Shown here piece after piece: positions 24,052-37,130 of a DNA stretch of 64,000 bases (within the stretch, counting starts at the first letter, position 1; the number at the start of each line of letters is the position of its first letter). The stretch is from Chrysomallon squamiferum (lineage: Eukaryota; Mollusca; Gastropoda; Neomphalida; Peltospiridae). Both the position numbers and the translations under genes were made by a program. The stretch lies in the NCBI GenBank assembly GCA_012295275.1, contig CM022676.1, positions 13,830,379-13,894,378 on the forward strand. The letters run 5' to 3'. The notes under the pieces were generated by a model. The model saw only the letters and a program-made list of their open reading frames with translations. It was not told the DNA's origin and searched no databases.

Positions 24052-25240
24052 TATTCCTGTAGTACTGACTGCCAAGTACTATGTGGTTTAAGTGAAATAC
24101 TAATACAGTAGATGTGTACAAAATTAGGATAAAAAAATGGCTGTTTAACTGAAACTTAAACACAAAATTAAAATGAAATTTTGAAATCTGTGTTAAATAT
24201 TTTGGATAACTAGTGTTAGGTAAACTTTCAAGAGATATTGTTCAAAACTGAAATTAATATTAGTTTACATTTATGTATAATTTTTATTTTCTATGTAAAA
24301 TAATTCTAAATACACTAGATGTGATAGATTTTCAGATATACCAATACTGGATTTAGTTATTTCATAAATTATTAAACCGAGTAATGTCGAGTATCTATTT
24401 TGTAAGATTCTACATTTTAATGTAAATAATTGTGTAAGAAAAAACCTTAGTAGTTTTAGTCTAATTAATTTCAATAATTTCTTTCTTAAAAAAAATAAAA
24501 TAAAATAAAAGTAAAAAATATAAAATAAAATAAAATAAAATAAAATAAAAGAAATAAATAAATAAATACTACTAATAATAATAATAATAAAAATAATAAT
24601 GAAATGAACTGTTCAGTTGAAACAAAATGTTCACTGAAAGTGAGTCGCCATATATACCTGTATCTAATAAAGTAATTAAAGCTGTAATAACACATATATA
24701 TAAAGATTTCACCTGTTTATATTCATTAGAAAACTATTATCAACACACATATAGAAAATCACCAGTGGGCGAGGGGTGAAGTGACTGTTGCTGTTTGCAC
24801 AGATCTTGTTTAGAGAACCGCAAAGAAGAATAGATGCTATACATATTTTAACAAATCATTAATAGGAGAAGATAAATTTAAATAGTTCTCCAATACATTT
24901 AAAATAGTTATAATTCTCGTAACATAAAGTCACTGTGAATTCATGGTCAGAAGAGTATAACAGTTTTATGATACCTTAAAAAATCAAACCAAAAAAAAAA
25001 CAACAACAAACAAAAATGTTAATTCAGTAACAGAAAAATAAAAAGAGAAAAAGAATAAGAATAAATGCTAGTGCTTCTACTACTACTCTGTTGAACTACT
25101 ACCAATGATAATAAAGTATATGATAGACAATTAGAAAAACCTGAAATAAACAATTTGAATTAAATTTTAATCTTAAAAAAAAAAAAAAAAAAAAATAAAA
25201 TAAATAAAAATAAAAAAAATATCGAGATATTCATCATAGC

Positions 25241-25319
25241 GGTCTAAGGGGAACAACTCTATTTTAGTATCGTGATTTAATTGGAAATTCGCACTTAACA
25301 ACAAATAAATATATTTAAA

Positions 25320-25359
<40 letters not shown>

Positions 25360-25724
25360 ACAAATCAGTTGTTTTATATTCCCCCATATCGTAAATGATT
25401 TTTAAAATTGCTTACCGTGCTTGAATTCGGAATAGGTACTTTTTTTTTTTTTTTTTTTTTTTTTTGTCTTTCTCTTAATAAAAATCTGCATTTTTTTTTT
25501 TTTTATTAATTATTTGAAGCGATTTCATTTTTTTTTTTCTTTTTTAATCCATAATTAATTATACACTGCATTAAATCGAAAACAAGTAAAATTATAGTGT
25601 AAGGGAAACAACTCTAAAATGATGTTTCAACTTACCTATTTCCGTTAACTACGTTTGTTATTCTTTTTATATATATATAATAAATAAATACAAAAATAAA
25701 TAAATAAATAAATAAATAATAAAA

Positions 25725-25789
<65 letters not shown>

Positions 25790-25934
25790 GTAAATAAAAA
25801 AAAGAAAAACGACAACTATTTACATTTATTTAGTATTAGAGAATAAATACAAATCAAATCTTATTTACATTTACTATAACATCAGTAAATTCTTCTTGCA
25901 AAACTTTATAGTAGAGTTATTCCCTTTAGACCTT
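25241..25934. mobile_element. candidate MITE with GGTCTAAGGGG termini
   Basis: Starts GGTCTAAGGGGAACAACTCT and ends with the near-complement AGAGTTATTCCCTTTAGACC. It contains another diverged motif copy (~25598) and microsatellites. It may be a nonautonomous element or two independent motif copies. Confidence 0.35.
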
Positions 25935-25969
25935 AAATTTACTTATTTAATTTAATTTTTCATTTTATT

Positions 25970-26056
<87 letters not shown>

Positions 26057-26404
26057 TTCACCTATTATGATCACAGACATATCACTTAAAATTTTTATTT
26101 CATTTCTTTATTTTATAACTCTTTCGTCGTTTTTATTTCTTATTTCTTTATTCAAATTATAAACTGATATATTAAAAGTTAATCAACACACTGACCAGAT
26201 GGAATAAATTATGTAAATTCCAAATTGGAGTTATTCCCCTTAGACCGTAAATTTACTTTTCTTGATAATATTTTCTTAGATATAGATAAAAATAAGTTTT
26301 AATTTTAGATTTAATTTAGGGAGATAATTCAGCTATAAATTTTTGATCAATCAATGCAGATAATTTAATTTTTCTTTCTTTTTTGTTTTCAGAAACTGAA
26401 ACGT

Positions 26405-26471
<67 letters not shown>

Positions 26472-26835
26472 TGATGATGATGATAAATAAAGAAATTAAT
26501 TAAGTATTTTTCAGTTATTAAAACCAAATATGATAAAGCTTTTGCAATTTTCCGTTATTATGATAAGAGAAATATTACTTATACATTTTGTCTTATTTTG
26601 TTTATTTTATAACTCTTATTCCATGCTTATTTATTATTTCTTTATTTGAATTTTAAATTGATATACTAAAATTCAATCAAAGGACTAACCAGATGGAATA
26701 ATTATTAAGCAGATTTCTTGTTTACTTTTCCTTCCTGTTTCTTTTTTTTTTTTTTTTTTTTTTATTTTATTATTACAATTTAAATTTAATAAACATTTTA
26801 AGGTTATTCCAAAAAATGGCATTTTAGTTTCATAT

Positions 26836-26910
<75 letters not shown>

Positions 26911-27819
26911 TAATTAATTTTAAGTTGCAGGTTGAGAATCCTCAATTTCAGATTTTAAAGAGTTTAGGATATAAAGAGGTAGCCTGAGTGTAGGATCTAA
27001 GTCTAAATACAAACTCTGTTTATATTTTATACACAGTTTATGCAAACAGTTTTCAGCTCATATGATAACAGAAGTATAACTTAGACTCGTTGTTTTCCTT
27101 TATTTATTTATTTTATTGGAATAAATATAAAAATAAAATTAGTTTGTTTTTTACATTTCTTTTTTATTTTATTTCATTAGCTATCACCATCTTTTTCACA
27201 TTTTTTAGCTTCTGTGATACATTTATCATGTCTTATTATTACATAAGAAAGATTTCCATCTTGGTTAATTAATTAACATATTAATATGCACTTCATATAC
27301 TTCTTTATATGTAGATGATTATAATTTCCTACTTGATCTCTAGGAATCCCTTAGGCTGTATCCACTAAAGGCCATGAATGGATTGCAGCAAATTCATTGT
27401 AGTGTCAAACCTAGTTTTACATCCATTGTGTGTTTAGTAAGTGTTTTTATAACCTTTATTAATTTATTAAATTTACCTTTATTATTTTTGGTTTTGTTTC
27501 TGTAGAATTATTCTGTTTGTGCCATTTTTTTTGATGACATTGTTTTATTATTATTATTATTATAAGTAAATAAAATAAATAAATAAATATTAAAATAAAT
27601 ATTAAAATATGTAAACAAACAAAATTAACGGGAAAAATATAAAATAAAAAAAACAACACAGACAGACCCCACATCCAAAACCATCCAAAAACAATAAACC
27701 AATAAATAATAATAGAATTATAAAATTTGTCTAATAAAATAAGGAATACAAATATAATTAAAGTTGTTGCTTTATTATTCATAGTAGTAGTTGTAATAGA
27801 ATTATCATTACAATAATAC

Positions 27820-27852
<33 letters not shown>

Positions 27853-28592
27853 GAAGATAAAAGCCAACAATCCAATAATGAAATGTCTGTCATTTTACTT
27901 AGCTATATTAGCCTTCTAATTAATTTTAATTTACATTTATGGTAAACTGTTAGAAGAATTATGTACATTTAATTTGTTTACATTTTACTCTCTGTGTAAT
28001 AAGATTTTGAAATACTAGATACTAACACGGTCAGATACAGCAGTACTGGTTTTAGTTATTTCATAAAGGATTAAACTGAAAAATGTAGATAAGATTTTAT
28101 ATTCTAATATAAATAAAGGGAAAGAAAACTAATTTCAAACATAGCTTTTACTCCCATCGAATATCAGTTTTATTATTTTAAATATGTTTCTTATTTTCAA
28201 ACATTAAACATTTAAAAATACATGTTCCTTGGAAGTAAGTTTCCATACACCTAAGTAAAAGAGTGTTGTAATAAGAAATATATTTAATATGTTTGCCACT
28301 ATACAAATATTAGAAAGCTAGTTTTAGCAAATGTATACAAATCTATTAGAAATATTAGTGGGTGTGAAACTGCACTGTTGTTTCACAGAACTAACTAGAA
28401 AAGTATTGAACAAGAACATGGGCCATTTAATCATTATAAACAGAAAACAAATTTTACATATGCCTCCATTACAATTAAATAATCCAAAAGAATAATGATT
28501 AAAATATAGTAAATTAATATTAAAAAGTGTTTAATTATTTTGTGATAAATTATTAAAAGAATAATAATAATTAATGAAATTCTACTACTGTA

Positions 28593-28632
<40 letters not shown>

Positions 28633-28749
28633 CTCAGCATCATACAACAGTAAGAGGAATAAAAATAATAATTAAATCATCACAGAAAAACGAGAAATAA
28701 GGATATACAATCAAACATTGTGAAGATTAGTGTTTAGCATAAAAACAAC

Positions 28750-28998
28750 GGTCTAAGGGGAATAACTCTATTTTAGTATAGCCGGGCTAGTCGAAACGGA
28801 AATATCCAAAAGTCAGTATATTAGGTTTCCAAAAACACACTATTTTTAACTTAAATTAAAAGTAAATAAATAGATAATAAATATAACACTTATTCGAAAA
28901 GGAAATAGAGGCAAATTTAAAGGAATTTAAATTAACGATATCATTAGTAGATGGCAATTCCAAAACTTTAATTTAGAGTTATACCCCTTAGACCGTAA
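28750..28998. mobile_element. candidate ~250-bp MITE with GGTCTAAGGGG termini
   Basis: GGTCTAAGGGGAATAACTCT at the left and AGAGTTATACCCCTTAGACC at the right are inverted copies bounding non-coding DNA. Mirrored in A' at ~33590-33837. Confidence 0.45.
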
Positions 28999-29109
28999 AT
29001 TTAAGTTCTTGATAAACGACATTATACTCTGCGTTTTATTTTCGAATTATTATTATTATTATTATTCCTGCACATATTTCACAACTAGTTATTTTACGTT
29101 TCCCATAAA

Positions 29110-29182
<73 letters not shown>

Positions 29183-29946
29183 CAACAACAACAACAACAA
29201 CAACAATTACAACTGCTATTCTTAAACTTTTATTTTAGACCGTACATTTACTATTCTTGATGAGGACGATATATTTTGTCTTTCATGTTTTTATTATTTT
29301 TTATTTGTATTATAATTAAAAATATAGATTTGATTTTATTTCGCATATAACAATAATAACAGAACTAATATTAATCTGAAGTTATTTTAAAACGACAATC
29401 TCCTAACATTTCTCGCTTATTTGGTAAAATGTTGACAATGGGCAAATTCAGTCTTATTAATTATGATAAAATGCTTAGTATAATATAAAAATATTTCTTT
29501 ATCCAAATCACAAAACTATACATGTATTATCAAGTAATAATAGCAAAAATGTGCAACATTTGATGAAATACTTGTTCGACCTATGATGTGATTCGATTGT
29601 CAGTACGGAGCAGGAGTAATAACACTTTTTTTATATATATATTTTTACAGATTTAGCCAGGCAGAAACTTTCCTAACACTTTACAGTTTGATCCACAGGT
29701 GAATCAAATCACATCAGACCAGCTAAAATCTTAAATTTTTCAGTCAGAGCAAATGTTTTTCTTATTGTAATAGTATAGTGTAAATATATGTGCAGTGAAA
29801 ATGTTATTACATTTATTAACATGGCCAAGAACAGACCCAGCAAACAGAAATAAAGCAGAAATGTAGTTTTATAAATCACAAGTTTTACCCTGACCTTGAT
29901 AACACCCAATTAAGTAAAACGTATTAAAGCTTCTCCATAACACACA

Positions 29947-29988
<42 letters not shown>

Positions 29989-30642
29989 GGTATTTTATAA
30001 ATAAAAATTTTGGTGACTTTTTCAAAAGAATACGCCATATTAACATTGTAACACATTCAAACAGGGAAACCATTTAATTACAGTAATAGAACTAGAAATC
30101 TCAGACTGTTTAAATATAGTTTAAAGTGAATGTGCACTGAAATACTTCAATGTAACACTGAATTTCAGTAATCTTATGAATTTTTTAATTCAGTGGGGGA
30201 AAAAAAAGAAGAAAAATATAGAAGAAAATAGTTAATAATTAATAAAATGCCCTGCAACTTATATAATTTTAACTGTTTTCATAGAAGACAAACTATCGTA
30301 ACTCCCAAATCTGAAAGATTTTCATTAATAATTTTTTTTTTTATATAAAGTGGTTTTTATTGAAAACGTTCCAGATTTCTAAATAAACAAATATTTTTGA
30401 TTATCATAATGTTAAAGTTACTGATTTGAACTTGTCCTTTTCGTCTCCAGTATTTTAGAGACACAAATTAATTCACCGTTTATTTATAAAGAAACCATAA
30501 ATAGAATAATGATAATGAACTGTCTAATCTACATAACTGTCGAAACAATAAATTCATTGTCAGAAGACATAATGGGAGTGGTATAGTCAAATATCAAAAC
30601 GTAATCCACTATATTTTGATATTCTATATAATTAATGTTAAT

Positions 30643-30842
30643 NNNNNNNNNNNNNNNNNNNNNNNNNNNNNNNNNNNNNNNNNNNNNNNNNNNNNNNNNN
30701 NNNNNNNNNNNNNNNNNNNNNNNNNNNNNNNNNNNNNNNNNNNNNNNNNNNNNNNNNNNNNNNNNNNNNNNNNNNNNNNNNNNNNNNNNNNNNNNNNNNN
30801 NNNNNNNNNNNNNNNNNNNNNNNNNNNNNNNNNNNNNNNNNN
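30643..30842. other. assembly gap (200 N)
   Basis: Run of 200 N. It begins exactly where the left arm of the inverted repeat ends. Confidence 1.
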
Positions 30843-31294
30843 CTTTTTATTGTTGTTGTAGTTATTTTTATGACAATCCCATTGAGAAACTCCCAGTGTA
30901 ACAGAGCTGTAACTAGACTTGGCTTCTTTAGATTCCCAATCGACAATTTTTTTATCTTTTTTTTTTTTTTTTCTTTATACATATCCCATAATACTTTAGT
31001 TTTGTCTCGACTTTCGAACAGAATCCCAAGTTTCGACTGCCAAACGATACGTTCCAATGTTAAAGGGTCTCGTTACGTCAGCACACAAAACACAAATACG
31101 TAAAAATATGTTTATCAATTATGAAACAGCTAACTGTAAGGAATAACCATTGATCATATTCCTGTAATTAGCAAAAAAGCCACTGAAAAATTGGTCATTA
31201 ATAGATAAACTTGAATTGAGTTTTGATATCGTGGATTTAACACTGAAAGATGTTTAAAAGATTTTGACAGTTTTCTAAATTTTATATTGTTTAG
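30843..31294. other. spacer between inverted arms, no gene recognised
   Basis: Single-copy sequence between gap and the membrane exons. The minus strand is open for a stretch (~30870-31057), but no family is recognised. Confidence 0.4.
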
Positions 31295-31352
31295 CTATGG
31301 CGAAGAGTGGAATCGAGTCTCTATCTTCAGCTACGTGTTGTCTAATAACCGT
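31295..31352 (+). CDS. putative transmembrane exon, part 1
   Basis: 58-nt exon between acceptor (ttatattgtttag) and a strong donor (GTAAGT at 31353). It enters in phase 1, matching the FN3 exon end phase, and leaves in phase 2. It encodes MAKSGIESLSSATCCLITV up to the split codon. The ATG at 31297 could instead start a small separate protein. Confidence 0.45.
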
Positions 31353-31552
31353 GTAAGTAATCTTTGTTTGTAACGTTTCTTTTATTTAGTTCATTGTCTG
31401 ACTGCTTGGTCTATTTCTCCGTCAGTTTATCTTTGTATATCTAGTTTTCACTGTTTTCTGTGTTTAACTGTACTTGAGTGGTTCAGTTCATGATCTATTA
31501 CTTTTTTTCTTTCTTTTTTAATATTATTATTATTATTATTTTCTTTTTTTAG

Positions 31553-31667
31553 ATTTTTCAACACTTTAGTGATCACTGGTTTGCTGTATATCTACACACA
31601 CCTCACAGACAGATACACCTTGAGATATGACAGATCTATCAGATTCTTACAACAGACTAAATTATAA
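31553..31667 (+). CDS. putative transmembrane/tail exon, part 2 (terminal)
   Basis: After a strong pyrimidine tract and AG (31551-31552) the frame continues from the exon at 31295 and ends at TAA (31665-31667). Across the junction it reads TCCLITVFFNTLVITGLLYI, a ~20-residue hydrophobic segment. A short basic tail follows (THLTDRYTLRYDRSIRF and a few more residues). Together the pair looks like the membrane anchor of a type I receptor. Strand and phase fit the unit A receptor exons, ~11 kb upstream across the gap; that connection is inferred. No ITIM/ITAM motif seen. Confidence 0.45.
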
Positions 31668-32531
31668 CTACTATGACCACTATCATTGTTACTATAACTA
31701 CCACCCTTCCTCTAAATACTATTATTTAATAGTAAATACCTCTAATGTTTTGCTCTTATTAAACTAATTATATTATATATTAATGTAAAACGTGTAAGTA
31801 TTTAGACTCTAATTTCCTAGTAAAATATATTTTAAAATAAATATGAGATGCTGATTTAACAATAGTCTGGCAACTATATTAACATTAATTATATAGAATA
31901 TCAAAATATAGTGGATTACGTTTTGATATTGGACTAGACCACTCCCATTATGTCTTCTGACAATGAATTTATTGTTTCGACAGTTATGTAGATTAGACAG
32001 TTCATTATTATTATTCTCTTTATCGTTTCTTTATAAATAAACGGTGAATTAATTTGTGTCTCTAAAACACTGGAGATGAAAAGGACAAGTTCAAATCAGT
32101 AACTTTAACATTATGATAATCAAAAATATTTGTTTATTTAGAAATTTGGAACGTTTTCAATAAAAACCACTTTATATAAAAAAAAAATTATTAATGAAAA
32201 TCTTTCAGATTTGGAGGTTACGATAGTTTGTCTTCTATGAAAACAGTTAAAATTGTATAAGTTGCAGGGCATTTTATTAATTATTAACTATTTTCTTCTA
32301 TATTTTTCTTCTTTTTTTTCCCCCACTGAATTAAAAAATTCATAAGATTACTGAAATTCAGTGTTACATTGAAGTATTTCAGTGCACATTCACTTTAAAC
32401 TATATTTAAACAGTCTGAGATTTCTAGTTCTATTACTGTAATTAAATGGTTTCCCTGTTTGAATGTGTTACAATGTTAATATGGCGTATTCTTTTGAAAA
32501 AAGTCACCAAATTTGTTATTTATAAAATATC

Positions 32532-32533
<2 letters not shown>

Positions 32534-32623
<90 letters not shown>
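32534..32623. repeat. (GA)n microsatellite
   Basis: Expanded relative to the mirrored (CT)n at 29947-29985. Confidence 0.97.
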
Positions 32624-32625
<2 letters not shown>

Positions 32626-33379
32626 TGTGTGTTATGGAGAAGCCTTAATACGTTTTACTTAATTGGGTGTTATCAAGGTCAGGGTAAAACGTGATTTATA
32701 AAACTACATTTCTGCTTTATTTCTGTTTGTTGGGTCTGTTCTTGGTCATGTTAATAAATGTAATAACATTTTCACTGCACATGTATTTACACTATACTAT
32801 TACAATCAGAAAAACATTTGCTTTGACTGAAAAATTTAAGATTTTAGCTGGTCAGATGTGATTTGATTCACCTGTGGATCAAACTGTAAAGTGTTAGGAA
32901 AGTTTCTGCCTGGCTAAATCTGTAAAATATATATATAAAAAAAGAGTTATTACTCCTGCTCCGTACTGACAATCGAATCACATCATAGGTCGAACAAGTA
33001 TTTCATCGAATGTTGCACATTTTTGCTATTATTACTTGATAATACATGTATAGTTTTGTGATTTCGATAAAGAAATATTTGTATATTATACTAAGCATTT
33101 TATCATAATTAATAAGACTGAATTTGTCCATTGTCAACATTTTACCAAATAAGCGAGAAATGTTAGGAGATTGTCGTTTTAAAATAACTTCAGATTAATA
33201 TTAGTTCTTTGTTATTGTTATATGGGAAATAAAATCAAATCTATATTTTTAATTATAATAATAATAAAAAATAATAAAAACATGAAAGACAAAATACATC
33301 AAGAATAGCAAATGTACGGTCTAAAATAAAAGTTTAAGAATACCAGTTGTAATTGTTGTTGTTGTTGTTCTTGTTGATG

Positions 33380-33428
<49 letters not shown>

Positions 33429-33505
33429 TATTATTACTTTATGGGAAATAAAAATATCTCTGTATTTTTGAAGACGTAAAATAACTAGTTGTGAAATATG
33501 TGCAG

Positions 33506-33539
<34 letters not shown>

Positions 33540-33590
33540 TGGAAAATAAAACGCAAAGTATAATATCGTATATCAAGAACTTAAATTTAC

Positions 33591-33837
33591 GGTCTAAGGG
33601 GTATAACTCTAAATTAAAGTTTTGGAATTGCCATCTACTAATGATATCGTTAATTTAAATTCCTTTAAATTTGCCTCTATTTCCTTTTCGAATAAGTGTT
33701 ATATTTATTATCTATTTATTTACTTTTAATTTATGATAAAAATAGTGTGTTTTTGGAAACCTAATATACTGACTTTTGGATATTTCCGTTTCGACTAGCC
33801 CGGCTATACTAAAATAGAGTTATTCCCCTTAGACCGT
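33591..33837. mobile_element. candidate GGTCTAAGGGG-terminated MITE (A' copy)
   Basis: Inverted terminal motifs as at 28750-28998, read on the opposite strand. Confidence 0.4.
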
Positions 33838-33952
33838 TGTTTTTATGCTAAACACTAATCTTCACAATGTTTGATTGTGTATCCTTATTTCTCGTTTTTC
33901 TATGATGATTTAATTATTATTTTTATTGCTCTTACTGTTATATGATGCAGAG

Positions 33953-33992
<40 letters not shown>

Positions 33993-36489
33993 TACAGTAG
34001 TAGAATTTCATTAATTATTATTATTCTTTTAATAATTTATCACAAAATAATTAAACACTTTTTAATATTAATTTACTATATTTTAATCATTATTCTTTTG
34101 GATTATTTAATTGTAACGGAGGCATATGTAAAATTTGTTTTCTGTTTATAATGATTAAATGGCCCATGTTCTTGTTCAATACTTTTCTAGTTAGTACTTG
34201 TGAAACAACAGTGCAGTTTCACACCCACTAATATTTCTACTAGATTTGTATACATTTGCTAAAACTAGCTTTCTAATATTTGTATAGTGGCAAACACATT
34301 AAATATATTTCTTATTACAACACTCTTTTACTTAGGTGTATGGAAACTTACTTCCAAGGAACATGTATTTTTAAATGTTTAATGTTTGAAAATAAGAAAC
34401 ATATTTAAAATAATAAAACTGATATTCGATGGGAGTAAAACCTATGTTTGAAATTAGTTTTCTTTCCCTTTACTTATATTAGAATATAAAATCTTATCTA
34501 CATTTTTCAGTTTAATCCTTTATGAAATAACTAAAACCAGTACTGCTGTATCTGACCGTGTTAGTATCTAGTATTTCAAAATCTTATTACACAGAGAGTA
34601 AAATGTAAACAAATTAAATATACATAATTCTTCTAACAGTTTACCATCAATGTAAATTAAAATTAATTAGAACAATAGTTCTAACAATATCAGTTGAAAG
34701 GTTATCAACAAAAAAAAAAATTCTCCAAACCAAAAATAAAATATTTAGGACAGAGAATTTACAAATCTTTGCTTTTATTTTGTTTATTCATTTCTGTTAA
34801 ATAGGTTTTCTTATGCTAAACTTTGTAGAAATTTAAATTTTACTAGCATATATGACTTTGTAGTCAATACTACTATCATCATCATTATCACCATCATCGT
34901 CATCATCATTATAAAAAAGAAATACATAGTAAGTGCTGTTAGTATCAGAAACTGCTTTTGGAAATGCTTGGTTTTAGGCCATCAGCCACTTTTAAAAGTA
35001 AATGAACAGGCAAATTAGTTTCACTTTAAGTTAATTTCATGCCATTTATATTTGTTTTAATAAAATTAAGAGGAAATGTTTTGGACATTATGTTTTGAAA
35101 GGCTAATATAGCTAAGTAAAATGACAGACATTTCATTATTGGCTTGTTGGCTTTTATCTTCTTTTTATTATTATTTTTATTATTATTATTATTATTACTG
35201 TAATGATAATTCTATTACAACTACTACTATGAATAATAAAGCAACAACTTTAATTATATTTATATTCCTTATTTTATTAGACAAATTTTATAATTCTATT
35301 ATTATTTATTGGTTTATTGTTTTTGGATGGTTTTGGATGTGGGGTCTGTCTGTGTTGTTTTTTTATTTTATATTTTTCCAGTTAATTTTGTTTGTTTATT
35401 TATTTTAATATTTATTTATTTATTTTATTTACTTATAATACTACTACTACTACTAATAATAAAAAAATGGCACAAACAGAATAATTCTACAGAAACAAAA
35501 CCAAAAATAATAAAGGTAAATTTAATAAATTAATAAAGGTTATAAAAACACTTTCTAAACACACAATGGATGTAAAACTAGGTTTGATACTACAATGAAT
35601 TTGCTGCAATCCATTCATGGCCTTTAGTGGATACAGCCTAAGGGATTCCTAGAGATCAAGTAGGAAATTATAATCATCTACTTATAAAGAAGTATATGAA
35701 GTGCATATTAATATGTTAATTAAGTAACCAAGATGGAAATCTTTCTTATGTAATAATAAGACATGATAAATGTATCACAGAAGCTAAAAAAATGTGAAAA
35801 AGATGGTGATACCTAATGAAATAAAATAAAAAAGAAATGTAAAAAACAAACTAATTTTATTTTTATATTTATTCCAATAAAATAAAATAAATAAATAAAG
35901 GAAAACAACGAGTCTATGTTATACTTCTATTATCATATGAGCTGAAAACTGTTTGCATAAACTGTGTATAAAATATAAACAGAGTTTGTATTTAGACTTA
36001 GATCCTACACTCAGGCTACCTCTTTATATCCTAAACTCTTTAAAATCTGAAATTGAGGATTCTCAACCTGCAACTTAAAATTAATTAATTTATTATTATT
36101 ATTATTATTATTACATATGAAACTAAAATGACATTTTTTGGAACAACCTTAAAATGTTTATTAAATTTAAATTGTAATAATAAAATTTAAAGAAATTAAA
36201 AAATTAAAAAAAAAAAAACAGGAAGGAAAAGTAAACAAGAAATCTGCTTAATAATTATTCCATCTGGTTAGTCCTTTGATTGAATTTTTTATATCAATTT
36301 AAAATTCAAATAAAGAAATAATAAATAAGCATGGAATAAGAGTTATAAAATAAACAAAATAAGACAAAATGTATAAGTAATATTTTTCTTATCATAATAA
36401 CGGAAAATTGCAAAAGCTTAATCATATTTGGTTTTAATAACTGAAAAATACTTAATTAATTTCTTTATTTATCATCATCATCATCATCA

Positions 36490-36559
<70 letters not shown>

Positions 36560-36825
36560 ACGTTTCAGTTTCTGAAAACAAAAAAGAAAGAAGAATTAAA
36601 TTATCTGCATTGAGTGATCAAAAATGGCACATTTACGGTCTAAGGGGAAATTTATAGCTGAATTATCTCCTAAATTAAATCCAAAATTAAAACTTATTTT
36701 TATCTATATCTTAGAAAATATTATGAAGAAAAGTGAATTTACGGTCTAAGGGGAATAACTCTAATTTGGAATTAAGTGATATGTCTGTGATCATAATAGG
36801 TGAAAATAAAATCATGATGATGATC

Positions 36826-36873
<48 letters not shown>

Positions 36874-37095
36874 GTAATAATAATATTAATAAGAATAATA
36901 AATAAATAAATAAATAAAATGAAAAATTAAATTAAATAAGTAAATTTAAGGTCTAAAGGGAATAACTCTAATATAAAGTTTTGCAAGAAGAATTTATTGA
37001 TGTTATAGTAAATGTAAATAAGATTTGATTTGTATTTATTCTCTAATACTAAATAAATGTAAATAGTTGTTGTCGTTTTTCCTTTATTTATTTAC

Positions 37096-37130
<35 letters not shown>

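Larger units (their letters stand above)
12271..30642 (+). repeat. unit A, left arm of giant inverted repeat (partner 31878-49332)
   Basis: Read backwards and complemented, 31878-49332 matches this interval throughout, including exons, MITE, hAT and Tc1 remnants and intergenic DNA. Differences are scattered substitutions, microsatellite lengths and a few larger indels. The arm ends at the assembly gap. Confidence 0.9.
20329..30642. other. long non-coding part of unit A
   Basis: No exon recognised over ~10 kb. Contents: a ~470-bp direct repeat (20333-20805 and 21512-21980), many ATT/AAT runs, poly-A and poly-T tracts (25321-25357, 25440-25465), a (CT)n at 29947-29985, and several copies of a ~21-bp motif GGTCTAAGGGGAATAACTCT in both orientations. 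If the membrane exons at 31295-31667 belong to this gene, this is one large intron. Confidence 0.5.

Noticed and set aside
30616-31057. Frames running through the N gap
   Set aside because: Their length comes from undetermined bases.
32446-32694. Arg-Glu repeat frame
   Set aside because: Translation of a GA microsatellite.
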